NCBI RefSeq assembly: GCF_009755275.1
Contig: NZ_WQLA01000007.1
Coordinates: forward strand, 248,001-312,000
DNA from: Mucilaginibacter aquatilis
Lineage (GTDB): Bacteria > Bacteroidota > Bacteroidia > Sphingobacteriales > Sphingobacteriaceae
DNA: 64,000 bases
Direction: 5' to 3'
Within the stretch, counting starts at the first letter, position 1, and every line of letters begins with the position of its first letter. Below are positions 16,105 through 24,558 of this stretch, piece by piece. The notes below the pieces were generated by a model, which worked only from the letters and a program-made list of their open reading frames with translations, did no database searches and was not told where the DNA came from. Made by a program: the position numbers and the translations under genes.

Positions 16105-16794
16105 ATGTTTCGCAAGCTTGTAATTATTCTTTTTATCACAGCAATCTGCAAATCGGCAGTAGCACAATATAACGGCTTAGGTGGCTGGAATGTAATAACC
16201 GTGAATTTACCCGGTAGCACTGAGCACCGCTGGGGCGGCTACATGGAGGCGCAAAACCGTAACTATGGCGTTACCAATACTTTTTATTATTATGAGGTTA
16301 AAGGCGGGGTTAGCTACAACTTTGATAAAAACAATACCGCCTTGCTTGGTATTGGCCGTTATGTAACCTACGATTTTGAAGATATTGACGACGGGCCACA
16401 ATTGGAGGAATTTAGGTTTTGGCAGCAATTCACATCAAACCAATATTTAAGCCGTATAAGATTTGAGCATCGTTACCGTATTGAACAGCGTTGGTTTAAT
16501 ACCGGCTATCGTAACCGGTTCAGGTATAGGTTTAGCGCCATTACCCCCATTAACAAACCCAAAGTTGAGCCGGGGGCATTGTACGGCATTGTTTACGCCG
16601 AACTTTTTTTCAACAACAAAGAACCTCATTTTGAGCGGAGCCGTTTTGCCGGTTTACTTGGCTACCAGATAACCAAGCCCTTTGGAATTACCGCAGGCAT
16701 TTTGCATCAGTTTAATAGCTCGGCCAACAGTAACCGTAAATATTATTTACACCTGAATGCCATTTACAACATTCAACGTAAAGCATCCAAATAA
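16105..16794 (+). CDS. DUF2490 outer-membrane beta-barrel protein
   Basis: A 229-residue exported protein: signal peptide of about 20 residues ending in SAVAQ, then YNGLGGWNVITVNLP and many amphipathic strands with Tyr, Arg and Asn (RFEHRYRIEQRW, FRYRFS). These are typical of DUF2490 barrels of Bacteroidota. The last strand ends near HLNAIYNIQRK. The family has no established function. It follows the exporter genes by 73 bp; co-transcription is possible. Confidence 0.85.
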   Translation: MFRKLVIILFITAICKSAVAQYNGLGGWNVITVNLPGSTEHRWGGYMEAQNRNYGVTNTFYYYEVKGGVSYNFDKNNTALLGIGRYVTYDFEDIDDGPQLEEFRFWQQFTSNQYLSRIRFEHRYRIEQRWFNTGYRNRFRYRFSAITPINKPKVEPGALYGIVYAELFFNNKEPHFERSRFAGLLGYQITKPFGITAGILHQFNSSANSNRKYYLHLNAIYNIQRKASK

Positions 16795-16878
16795 GACTTC
16801 CTTGTATCAAATTTCAATAGCGCTTTAAGCTTCATATTAAGATATTGTAAAGCCAACACTAAGTATTCACATTTACTT

Positions 16879-16909
16879 TTTGATTGTCATGTTTTTGCGC
16901 TTATCTTAG
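16879..16909 (+). promoter_or_regulatory. Promoter of eno
   Basis: TTTG at 16879-16882, 19-bp spacer, then TATCTTAG at 16902-16909. The -33 matches exactly and the -7 has one mismatch to TAnnTTTG. It lies 50 bp before the enolase ATG. Confidence 0.5.
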
Positions 16910-16920
16910 CGCGCAATTAA

Positions 16921-18255
<1,335 letters not shown>

Positions 18256-18272
18256 TCACTCATAATTGAGTT

Positions 18273-18297
18273 AAACGGTTAATTTATTTAACCGTTT
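18273..18297 (+). terminator. First hairpin after eno
   Basis: A perfect 10-bp inverted repeat with 5-nt loop, 18 bp after the enolase stop. The T-tract is short; it may act with the second hairpin just downstream. Confidence 0.5.
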
Positions 18298-18305
18298 GCT
18301 TAAAC

Positions 18306-18335
18306 AAAAAAGCCACTTAAATAAGTGGCTTTTTT
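18306..18335. terminator. Bidirectional terminator between eno and a receiver gene
   Basis: A perfect 12-bp stem (18307-18318 with 18323-18334), 4-nt loop, A-tract on the left and T-tract on the right, between convergent genes. Confidence 0.85.
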
Positions 18336-18363
18336 GTTTTGCAGCGTATAGCTTGTATTTATT

Positions 18364-18732
18364 TTACGATATATGCTTTTCAACAATAGCAAATAAGTCG
18401 CTTAGCTCAAACGGCTTTTTTAGGTAACCATCGGCCATACCGGCTTCAGCCACTTCTTTGATATTACTTACCGCCGATACAATAACTATTGGTATATGGC
18501 TGGTAACAGGATGGCTTTTAAGTTCTTTACTTAATTGCTGACCATTGGCATCGCTTTTCCAGTCGGTTAACCAGTTATCAAGTAAAATAAGATCAGGTTT
18601 AATTTCAGCTACGTTTTTTAAAATTTTGGCGTCTTCTGAATCTACAACTTCATAATCATGCTCTTTTAAAGCATAAACAATGGTATCGCGGATGTCTTTA
18701 TCGTCTTCAATAAGTAGTACTTTCTTAGCCAT
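18364..18732 (-). CDS. Response regulator consisting of a receiver domain only
   Basis: A 122-residue CheY-like receiver without output domain. The acidic pocket is at D10/D11, the phospho-acceptor is D52 (in LILLDNWL), the conserved Ser lies in VIVSA, and the Lys in YLKKPF. The start is set at MAKKVLLIEDD; an upstream in-frame ATG at 18771 would add 13 hydrophobic residues and seems wrong. No histidine kinase is adjacent, so it probably relays phosphate in a remote system. Confidence 0.9.
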   Translation of the reverse strand: MAKKVLLIEDDKDIRDTIVYALKEHDYEVVDSEDAKILKNVAEIKPDLILLDNWLTDWKSDANGQQLSKELKSHPVTSHIPIVIVSAVSNIKEVAEAGMADGYLKKPFELSDLFAIVEKHIS

Positions 18733-18876
18733 GGTATGTAACGGAATTATGATAATAAAGCGCAGAGGCACATTTGGGCCAATAAGCTACCGTTTGTTCC
18801 TCTACGCATTTATAATTATTAATTACGTTTTTTGTTTGCCGGCAAAGCATTTATTTTAAGCAAAAAGCAACACTTT

Positions 18877-19167
18877 TTAAACAAGCCGTTTAAGTATCTT
18901 AACCTCCGCCGGATTTTTGAGCAACACCGGCGATATGCGCAAAAAATGTTTGTAGTGGGGTGAATCCTGGTGCTTCTTCAAAGCATTATCATCTTGCCAT
19001 TCCTCAATAATTACATAATGGCAGTCTTCATGCTCGTATTGAAAAAGCTCATATTTAATGCAACCTTCATCAAGCAGCGAAGCTTCAACAAGGCGTTTAA
19101 GCTCCATTTCAAAAGGCTCTTCTGCATCGGCGGTACAATGCAGCATAGCTATAACTTTGGTACTCAT
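18877..19167 (-). CDS. Antibiotic biosynthesis monooxygenase-like (quinol monooxygenase family) protein
   Basis: A 96-residue single-domain protein of the ABM/YgiN-like family: VIAMLHCTADAEEPFEMELKRLVEAS, then GCIKYELFQ, HYVIIEEWQDDNALKKHQDSPHYKHF, the usual beta-alpha-beta order. These dimeric ferredoxin-like proteins include quinol monooxygenases, but many are of unknown role. No metal or heme motif is seen. It lies between the receiver gene and tdk, all on the minus strand but with separating gaps. Confidence 0.85.
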   Translation of the reverse strand: MSTKVIAMLHCTADAEEPFEMELKRLVEASLLDEGCIKYELFQYEHEDCHYVIIEEWQDDNALKKHQDSPHYKHFLRISPVLLKNPAEVKILKRLV

Positions 19168-19234
19168 AATTGGTGGTTATTATATATGTATAACCAACCT
19201 TAACTATAAAATGTTCGCTTTACTCAACGGTACG

Positions 19235-19810
19235 CTATGGCAGTTGATAGCATGACCGGCACCTGGGCTCATAGCTTTCCTTCTCGCCCAATAAAACGCG
19301 GTTATCATCGGGCACAAGCCGGTAAGAATATAGCGCCGGGTTACCGCATTTAACACAAACCGCATGAACCTTGGTAACAGATTCGGCCATGGCCATAATT
19401 GCAGGCATAGGGCCAAACGGTTTGCCTTTATAGTCCATATCAAGACCGGCTACAATAACCCTAACACCACGATTTGCTAAAGTATTACAAACGTTGGGCA
19501 ATTCTTCATCAAAAAACTGAGCTTCATCAATGCCTACTACCTGTACATTGCTGCCTAGTAATAAGATGGATGAGGAGTTTTCGACAGGCGAGCAAGGAAT
19601 ACTGGTTTGATTATGCGATACCACCTCTGCTTCGGCATAACGGGTATCAGTGTTTGGCTTAAATATTTCTACATGTAAACGGGCAATCTGGGCACGACGT
19701 AGCCGGCGTATCAACTCCTCGGTTTTACCCGAAAACATTGATCCGCATACCACTTCAATACTCCCGCCATGCTCACTTTTCCTTCTAAAAACATCTTCAC
19801 TAAACAACAT
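19235..19810 (-). CDS. tdk: Thymidine kinase
   Basis: A 191-residue type II thymidine kinase that phosphorylates thymidine with ATP for pyrimidine salvage. The P-loop [11 protein letters not shown] (about residues 23-33), DEAQFFD with the Walker B acidic residue, the [13 protein letters not shown] lasso region, and the zinc site CVKCG...CRSC near the C-terminus are present. Length is normal. The gene reads away from the divergent disordered-protein gene starting at 19887, with 76 bp between them for both promoters. Confidence 0.96.
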   Translation of the reverse strand: MLFSEDVFRRKSEHGGSIEVVCGSMFSGKTEELIRRLRRAQIARLHVEIFKPNTDTRYAEAEVVSHNQTSIPCSPVENSSSILLLGSNVQVVGIDEAQFFDEELPNVCNTLANRGVRVIVAGLDMDYKGKPFGPMPAIMAMAESVTKVHAVCVKCGNPALYSYRLVPDDNRVLLGEKESYEPRCRSCYQLP

Positions 19811-19886
19811 TCCAAATCTTTTACAGCGGGCTAATATCAGAATTATATCTTACTTTTGATTAGCTACATTTTCAACACATCCGTAC

Positions 19887-21287
19887 ATGAAACAACAGGA
19901 AATATTAAAAAAGATAGGCAATATCCTTAAAGAGCTGAACGAGCAATATGAATACTTACAAGCCCAGGAAGCTCATATAAATGATCTTGAACTTGAACTT
20001 TTTGCGGCTAATGCCAAGTTCCTGACAGACCATAACGAGATATTAAGAAAAATCAACGCCCAGTATCTTAATGTTATCCCTGCCCTGCCAGAACATCAGG
20101 AGCCAGCGCAGCTTAATTTTGACAACAATATGCCTCAAGAAGCTGCTTCGTCCGTTACCGAAACGAATATTTTACCTCCGCTTTTTGAAGATGCCGTAAC
20201 CTACCAGGATGATAATGCAGATGATCAACCGCATCAAGATGAGGTTGAAATTGAAACCTTACATCATGAGCATAATGCCAATGAATCCACAACTCATGAG
20301 GTGGAAAGCGAACCGTTTTATTTTATGAACGATGACAAAGCAGTGAGTGACAAGCAGCCCGAGGAATATGCAGATAATGCCTCAGTTGAGCAACCAATTA
20401 TATTACCTGCCTCAACCGAACATAACGATGAACATAATATAGCTATTGAACCGGCTTATGAGCATAACGAATTTAGCTTTGTGCGTAATCAACCACAGGT
20501 AAGCGAAGAACCGCACGCATTTGAATTGCAGAGCAGTTACTCAACTGAAGAAACAACGGCACCACCTCATGTTGACCTCACTGCGGTCGATGATGAAACG
20601 CATGCAGAGAAAGCCAGAGAAGAACAACGTATACCTGAAACTTATGAATCGATACTAGAAAAATACGGTCAGCCTTTAAGTTCGCAGCCGGTTGAATCGG
20701 CGTCGACTAATGTTGATTCAAATTATCAATCTCCGGAAGAATTTAATCACGCTGAACAGCCTGAAGCCTCCAGTCACCAAACTTCAAAGTTTGAAGAGGA
20801 AACAGCCAATACCTTTGCCGAGCGTGAGGTGACTGTACCTATTGCAGAAGAAAAAGCATCAGTGTTGCAGGACAATACCCAACAGCATACTGAGGAACCG
20901 AAAACGTTCCATACTCAAACACCTGCTGCAAACCACAGAGAACCGGAAGCACAACCGCTATCACTACATGAGCGCCTTGCAGCACAGCTTCGTGGCGAGT
21001 CGGTAAGTAACGCTTCCACTCAGCCGCAGCCGGCACAGCAGCAATCCGCTGTAACCGACGTAAAATCGGCCATTAATCTTAATGATCGTATGCTGTTTGT
21101 AAAAGAATTATTCAACGGCTACGGAATGGCATACAATGAAGCCATTGAAATACTAAACCGTTGCAAAAATTTTGAAGAAGCTGATAAATTCCTAAAGATG
21201 AATTACGTGACCAAAAATCACTGGACGGAAAAACCATCAACGGTAGATAAATTCTACGCGGTATTACGCAGAAGATTTCCACAATAA
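19887..21287 (+). CDS. Hypothetical protein with coiled coil, long acidic linker and conserved C-terminal helix domain
   Basis: A 466-residue soluble protein in three parts. Residues 1-65 form a probable coiled coil (KKIGNILKELNEQYEYLQAQ). Residues about 75-390 are low in complexity, rich in Glu, His, Gln, Pro and Thr, with recurring EHN motifs and no predicted fold. Residues about 395-466 (LNDRMLFVKELFNGYGMAYNEAIEIL onwards) form a compact helical module, the most conserved-looking part. The layout suggests two binding ends joined by a disordered spacer. No function recognised. Confidence 0.7.
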   Translation: MKQQEILKKIGNILKELNEQYEYLQAQEAHINDLELELFAANAKFLTDHNEILRKINAQYLNVIPALPEHQEPAQLNFDNNMPQEAASSVTETNILPPLFEDAVTYQDDNADDQPHQDEVEIETLHHEHNANESTTHEVESEPFYFMNDDKAVSDKQPEEYADNASVEQPIILPASTEHNDEHNIAIEPAYEHNEFSFVRNQPQVSEEPHAFELQSSYSTEETTAPPHVDLTAVDDETHAEKAREEQRIPETYESILEKYGQPLSSQPVESASTNVDSNYQSPEEFNHAEQPEASSHQTSKFEEETANTFAEREVTVPIAEEKASVLQDNTQQHTEEPKTFHTQTPAANHREPEAQPLSLHERLAAQLRGESVSNASTQPQPAQQQSAVTDVKSAINLNDRMLFVKELFNGYGMAYNEAIEILNRCKNFEEADKFLKMNYVTKNHWTEKPSTVDKFYAVLRRRFPQ

Positions 21288-21329
21288 TAAAAGCCGCCTG
21301 ATTACAATCAGGCGGCTTTTTTGCTTACT
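21288..21329 (+). terminator. Intrinsic terminator after the disordered-protein gene
   Basis: AAAAGCCGCCTGATT/AATCAGGCGGCTTTT stem with a very small loop and a following T tract, directly after the stop at 21287. It insulates the sulfur operon from upstream transcription. Confidence 0.88.
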
Positions 21330-21500
21330 GCATAGTTATAATTATATCTCCATCCTAATGCGGGCGGTCTTATAACTGCTATATGATTTAAATATTCAGA
21401 GTTGCAATTAGACCGAAACACTATGGTAAAGCAAATTCTGATCGCAATGTCATTTACAAAAATTTTAAACAAAAACCCTACTACTTCTATATACTTTATA
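21330..21500. other. Non-coding upstream region of the sulfur operon
   Basis: AT-rich segment between the upstream terminator and the leader. No gene, no SAM or cobalamin riboswitch core and no clear operator was recognised. A partial palindromic run near TTATAACTGCTATATGA (21370-21386) is the only structure noted. Confidence 0.5.
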
Positions 21501-21508
21501 TATATTTG
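21501..21508 (+). promoter_or_regulatory. -7 promoter element of the sulfate-assimilation operon
   Basis: TATATTTG, a perfect TAnnTTTG. Transcription should begin about 4-8 nt later, at or just before the leader ATG at 21517. No TTTG is found at the -33 position, so an activator may be needed or the start may differ. Confidence 0.5.
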
Positions 21509-21516
21509 AAGTTATA

Positions 21517-21582
21517 ATGAAAGCCACCAACATTTTTACCACTTGCTGTATTTGCATTTGCTGCTGTAACACAGCAACGTAA
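21517..21582 (+). CDS. Cysteine-rich leader peptide (attenuator uORF)
   Basis: A 21-codon ORF (ATG to TAA) encoding a peptide with Cys at positions 10, 11, 13, 15, 16 and 17 (CCICICCC). Six Cys codons within eight is far above chance, and it sits between a promoter-like -7 element and a terminator that precedes the sulfate-assimilation genes. The stop codon overlaps the start of an antiterminator arm at 21581. A small hairpin (TGCTGT/ACAGCA, 21562-21576) lies over the last Cys codons and may pause polymerase. The role is to sense charged tRNA-Cys through ribosome stalling. No peptide function is expected. Inferred from layout, not shown experimentally. Confidence 0.8.
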   Translation: MKATNIFTTCCICICCCNTAT

Positions 21583-21635
21583 GAAGGCTTTTATAGAACC
21601 GTTTTTTTAAGTGATTAATCTATACAAAGCCTCTT
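21581..21635 (+). promoter_or_regulatory. Antiterminator structure
   Basis: Segment 21581-21596 can pair with 21620-21635: 5 bp (TATAG/CTATA), a bulged C, then 10 bp (AAG-AGGCTTT/AAAGCCTCTT) with one bulged A. Pairing uses the left arm of the downstream terminator, so the two structures are exclusive. A ribosome at the leader stop codon would cover the first arm; one stalled on Cys codons would leave it free. Confidence 0.72.
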
Positions 21636-21662
21636 CCGGTAATAACTGAAAGAGGCTTTTTT
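21626..21662 (+). terminator. Attenuator terminator before the sulfite reductase gene
   Basis: A 10-bp stem (21626-21635 with 21650-21659), one mismatch, four more pairs (one G-U) and an AATA loop, followed by TTTTTT. It ends 14 nt before the ATG of the first operon gene, so it must be bypassed for expression. Confidence 0.88.
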
Positions 21663-21676
21663 GAATACTGTTAAAC

Positions 21677-23767
21677 ATGCAAAGTTTCAGGACTGAACTG
21701 GAGAACCCGGTAGTTGAAAAGGATATTATTGACCTTGAGAAAAAGATCAGGGCTTTTCGTGAAGGCAAAATTCATGACGAAAAGTTCAGGAGTCTGCGCC
21801 TGGCGCGTGGCGTATATGGTCAGCGTCAACCCGGCGTACAAATGGTGCGCATTAAGCTACCGTTTGGCAAGGTTACTTTTAAGCAACTGCTGCGCATTGC
21901 CGATATTGCCGACGAGTATGGCAGCGGCAATCTGCACTTAACCACCCGCCAGGACATACAAATACACTACGTTAGTTTAGACCGTACGCCCGAGCTTTGG
22001 GCAAAACTGGAACAGGATGACATTACCCTGCGCGAAGCCTGCGGTAACACCGTACGTAATGTAACCGCCTCTCCTACCTCAGGTATTGACCCGCAAGAGC
22101 CGTTCGACGTATCGCCTTATGCGCATGCCGTGTTTGAATACTTCTTACGTAACCCTATCTGTCAGGAAATGGGTCGTAAGTTCAAAATCTCATTTTCATC
22201 AAGCGAGGCCGATACCGGTTTTAGTTATATACACGATTTAGGTTTTATTCCTAAACTTCAAGGCGAAGAGCGTGGCTTTAAGGTAATGCTAGGAGGCGGT
22301 TTAGGTGCGCAACCTTCATTAGCACATTTAGTAAAAGAATTTTTGCCCGAGGATGAATTGATTCCTTATACTGAATCAGTCATTCGCGTGTTTGACCGTT
22401 ATGGCGAACGCAATAACCGTAACAAGGCGCGTTTAAAATTCCTGGTTGGTAAAATTGGTATTGATGAAATTGTACGCTTAGCCGAACTTGAAAAAATCGC
22501 CAATAAAGTAAAAACCTTTAAGGTAAACCTCGATGCTGTACCTCAACCGGAGGCACCGGAAGCAGTTAACACCATAGAAGTAACCATTGAAAACACTTTA
22601 AAATACGAGCAATGGCTAGCTACAAACGTATTTGAGCAAAAGCAAACCGGCTTTTACGGCGTATTTGTGAAAGTACCCGTTGGGGATATTCATACACCTG
22701 AAGCCCGTAAACTTGTTGACGGCATACGCGGCCTGGTAGCTGATGAAATAAGAGTTACCCAAAACCAGGGCTTATTATTAAAGTACGCACGTAAAGAATC
22801 GTTACCGGCATTGTTCAACGCCTTAAATGCGTTGCAACTGGCCGAACCAGGTTTTGACAGCGTGGCTGATGTAACTACTTGCCCCGGTACTGACACGTGT
22901 AACTTAGGCATATCAAACAGCATGACGCTTTCAAAAGTATTGGAAGACGTTATTTACAACGAATACGAAGACCTGATTTATAACCGCGACATTAAGATAA
23001 AAATTAGCGGCTGTATGAACTCATGCGGTCAACATGGTTTGGCACACATTGGTTTCCACGGAAGCTCACTAAAAGCTGATAAACGCGTGCTACCATCGGT
23101 ACAGGTGCTATTGGGCGGCGGTACAGTTGGTGATGGTATTGGCCGTGCAGCCGATAAAGTAATTAAGGTTCCTGCTAAACGGGCCACACACGTATTGCGT
23201 TCGGTTTTGAATGATTACAAGGCCAATGCAGTTAGCGAAGAGACTTTCCATAATTATTACGATGCCAAAGGCAAGGATTACTTCTACCAGTTACTTAAAC
23301 CACTGGCCGATTTGAATACCCTTACCGAAGAAGAATTTGTAGACTGGGGCCACGAAGAAACCTTTGCCACTGCCATTGGTGTGGGCGAGTGTGCCGGCGT
23401 AATGGTTGACCTGGTTGCAACACTATTGTTTGAGGCCGAAGAAAAATTGGGCTGGGGCAAAGAGGCTTTTGCGGAGAGCCGGTGGGCCGATGCCATTTAC
23501 CATAGCTACAACACTTTATTAAGTTCGGCTAAGGCCCTTTTGCTAGATAAAGGTGTTAACTGCAGCACCCAGGCAACTGTAATAAAAGAGTTTGATGCAC
23601 ACTTTGTTGATACCGGTTTGGTAATACTGCCCGTGTCATTTAACGATCTGGTGTTGCAAATTAATCAAAATGAACCTTCAGAAGCATTTGCTTCAGCTTA
23701 CCAACAAAGCGCCGAAGAATTTTTAAACGAGATGAAAGCGAACAGAGAGGCGCTAAAATTATCATGA
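21677..23767 (+). CDS. Assimilatory sulfite (nitrite/sulfite) reductase hemoprotein with C-terminal HEPN-like domain
   Basis: A 696-residue siroheme/4Fe-4S enzyme that reduces sulfite to sulfide with six electrons, presumably from ferredoxin since no cysJ-type flavoprotein gene is near. The two-repeat fold has LRLARGVYGQRQPGVQMVRIK early and TTRQDIQIHY in the siroheme pocket. Cluster/siroheme ligands are Cys402 and Cys408 (CPGTDTC) and Cys446 and Cys450 (CMNSC). After about residue 570 comes an extra helical domain of some 120 residues (RWADAIYHSYNTLLSSAKALL) resembling HEPN domains. It overlaps cobA by 4 nt (ATGA). First gene of the attenuator-controlled operon. Confidence 0.93.
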   Translation: MQSFRTELENPVVEKDIIDLEKKIRAFREGKIHDEKFRSLRLARGVYGQRQPGVQMVRIKLPFGKVTFKQLLRIADIADEYGSGNLHLTTRQDIQIHYVSLDRTPELWAKLEQDDITLREACGNTVRNVTASPTSGIDPQEPFDVSPYAHAVFEYFLRNPICQEMGRKFKISFSSSEADTGFSYIHDLGFIPKLQGEERGFKVMLGGGLGAQPSLAHLVKEFLPEDELIPYTESVIRVFDRYGERNNRNKARLKFLVGKIGIDEIVRLAELEKIANKVKTFKVNLDAVPQPEAPEAVNTIEVTIENTLKYEQWLATNVFEQKQTGFYGVFVKVPVGDIHTPEARKLVDGIRGLVADEIRVTQNQGLLLKYARKESLPALFNALNALQLAEPGFDSVADVTTCPGTDTCNLGISNSMTLSKVLEDVIYNEYEDLIYNRDIKIKISGCMNSCGQHGLAHIGFHGSSLKADKRVLPSVQVLLGGGTVGDGIGRAADKVIKVPAKRATHVLRSVLNDYKANAVSEETFHNYYDAKGKDYFYQLLKPLADLNTLTEEEFVDWGHEETFATAIGVGECAGVMVDLVATLLFEAEEKLGWGKEAFAESRWADAIYHSYNTLLSSAKALLLDKGVNCSTQATVIKEFDAHFVDTGLVILPVSFNDLVLQINQNEPSEAFASAYQQSAEEFLNEMKANREALKLS

Positions 23768-24558
23768 TCATAACCACTCAAAATAAAACAGCTGTAAAAG
23801 AACCGAAAATCACCTTGGTAGGTGCCGGTCCCGGTGACGCCGATTTGATTACTATTAAAGGTATGAAGGCCCTACAAACTGCGGACGTGGTGTTGTACGA
23901 TGCTTTGGCAAACGAAGAGTTGCTAAGCTTTGCTCCTGAAACAGCGCATAAGGTTTACGTAGGCAAACGCTCAGGCGACCACAGCTACTCACAGGATGCC
24001 GTAAATAAACTAATGATCGATTATGCCATTAATTACGGCCATGTAGTACGCTTAAAAGGCGGCGACCCTTTCGTATTTGGCCGTGGTTATGAAGAGTTGG
24101 ACTTCGCCGCTTCTTACAGTATTCCTACCGTTGTTATTCCCGGTATATCAAGTTCAATTGGCGTACCCGGCTTACAGCAAATACCGGTAACCCACCGCGG
24201 CTTAAGCGAGAGCTTTTGGGTGGTTACCGCAACAACCGCCAGTCAGGAAATTTCAAACGATTTATATGATGCAGCCCGTAGTAAAGCTACTGTAGTAATA
24301 TTGATGGGTTTACATAAGCTGGCCGAAATTGCCGAGATTTTTAAGGCAGAAGGAAAGCACCGTTTACCGGTAGCGCTTATACAAAGCGGTTCAACCAAGA
24401 ACGAGAAAGTGGTAATTGGCGTTGTTGATACCATTGTTGAACTGGCTCAGGAAAACAAAGTTAAAGCCCCGGCTATGATGGTGTTTGGTAATGTAGTATC
24501 GTTACATCCAAAGTTTTCTCCTATCCGTGAATTTTATGAGCTCGTTGCCCAGGAATAA
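23764..24558 (+). CDS. cobA: Uroporphyrinogen-III C-methyltransferase
   Basis: A 264-residue SAM-dependent methyltransferase that makes precorrin-2 from uroporphyrinogen III, the first step to siroheme. Motifs: LVGAGPGDADLIT (SAM site, about residues 18-30), VLYDALAN, RLKGGDPFVFGRG (about 99-111) and PGISSSIGVPG. It overlaps the sulfite reductase gene by 4 nt and the next gene by 23 nt, so expression of the three is tightly coupled. The siroheme made serves sulfite reductase encoded just upstream. Confidence 0.95.
   Translation: MIITTQNKTAVKEPKITLVGAGPGDADLITIKGMKALQTADVVLYDALANEELLSFAPETAHKVYVGKRSGDHSYSQDAVNKLMIDYAINYGHVVRLKGGDPFVFGRGYEELDFAASYSIPTVVIPGISSSIGVPGLQQIPVTHRGLSESFWVVTATTASQEISNDLYDAARSKATVVILMGLHKLAEIAEIFKAEGKHRLPVALIQSGSTKNEKVVIGVVDTIVELAQENKVKAPAMMVFGNVVSLHPKFSPIREFYELVAQE

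Noticed and set aside
21330..21516. SAM, cobalamin or other riboswitch before the sulfur operon
   Set aside because: No conserved riboswitch core was recognised; regulation is better explained by the Cys leader and terminator pair.
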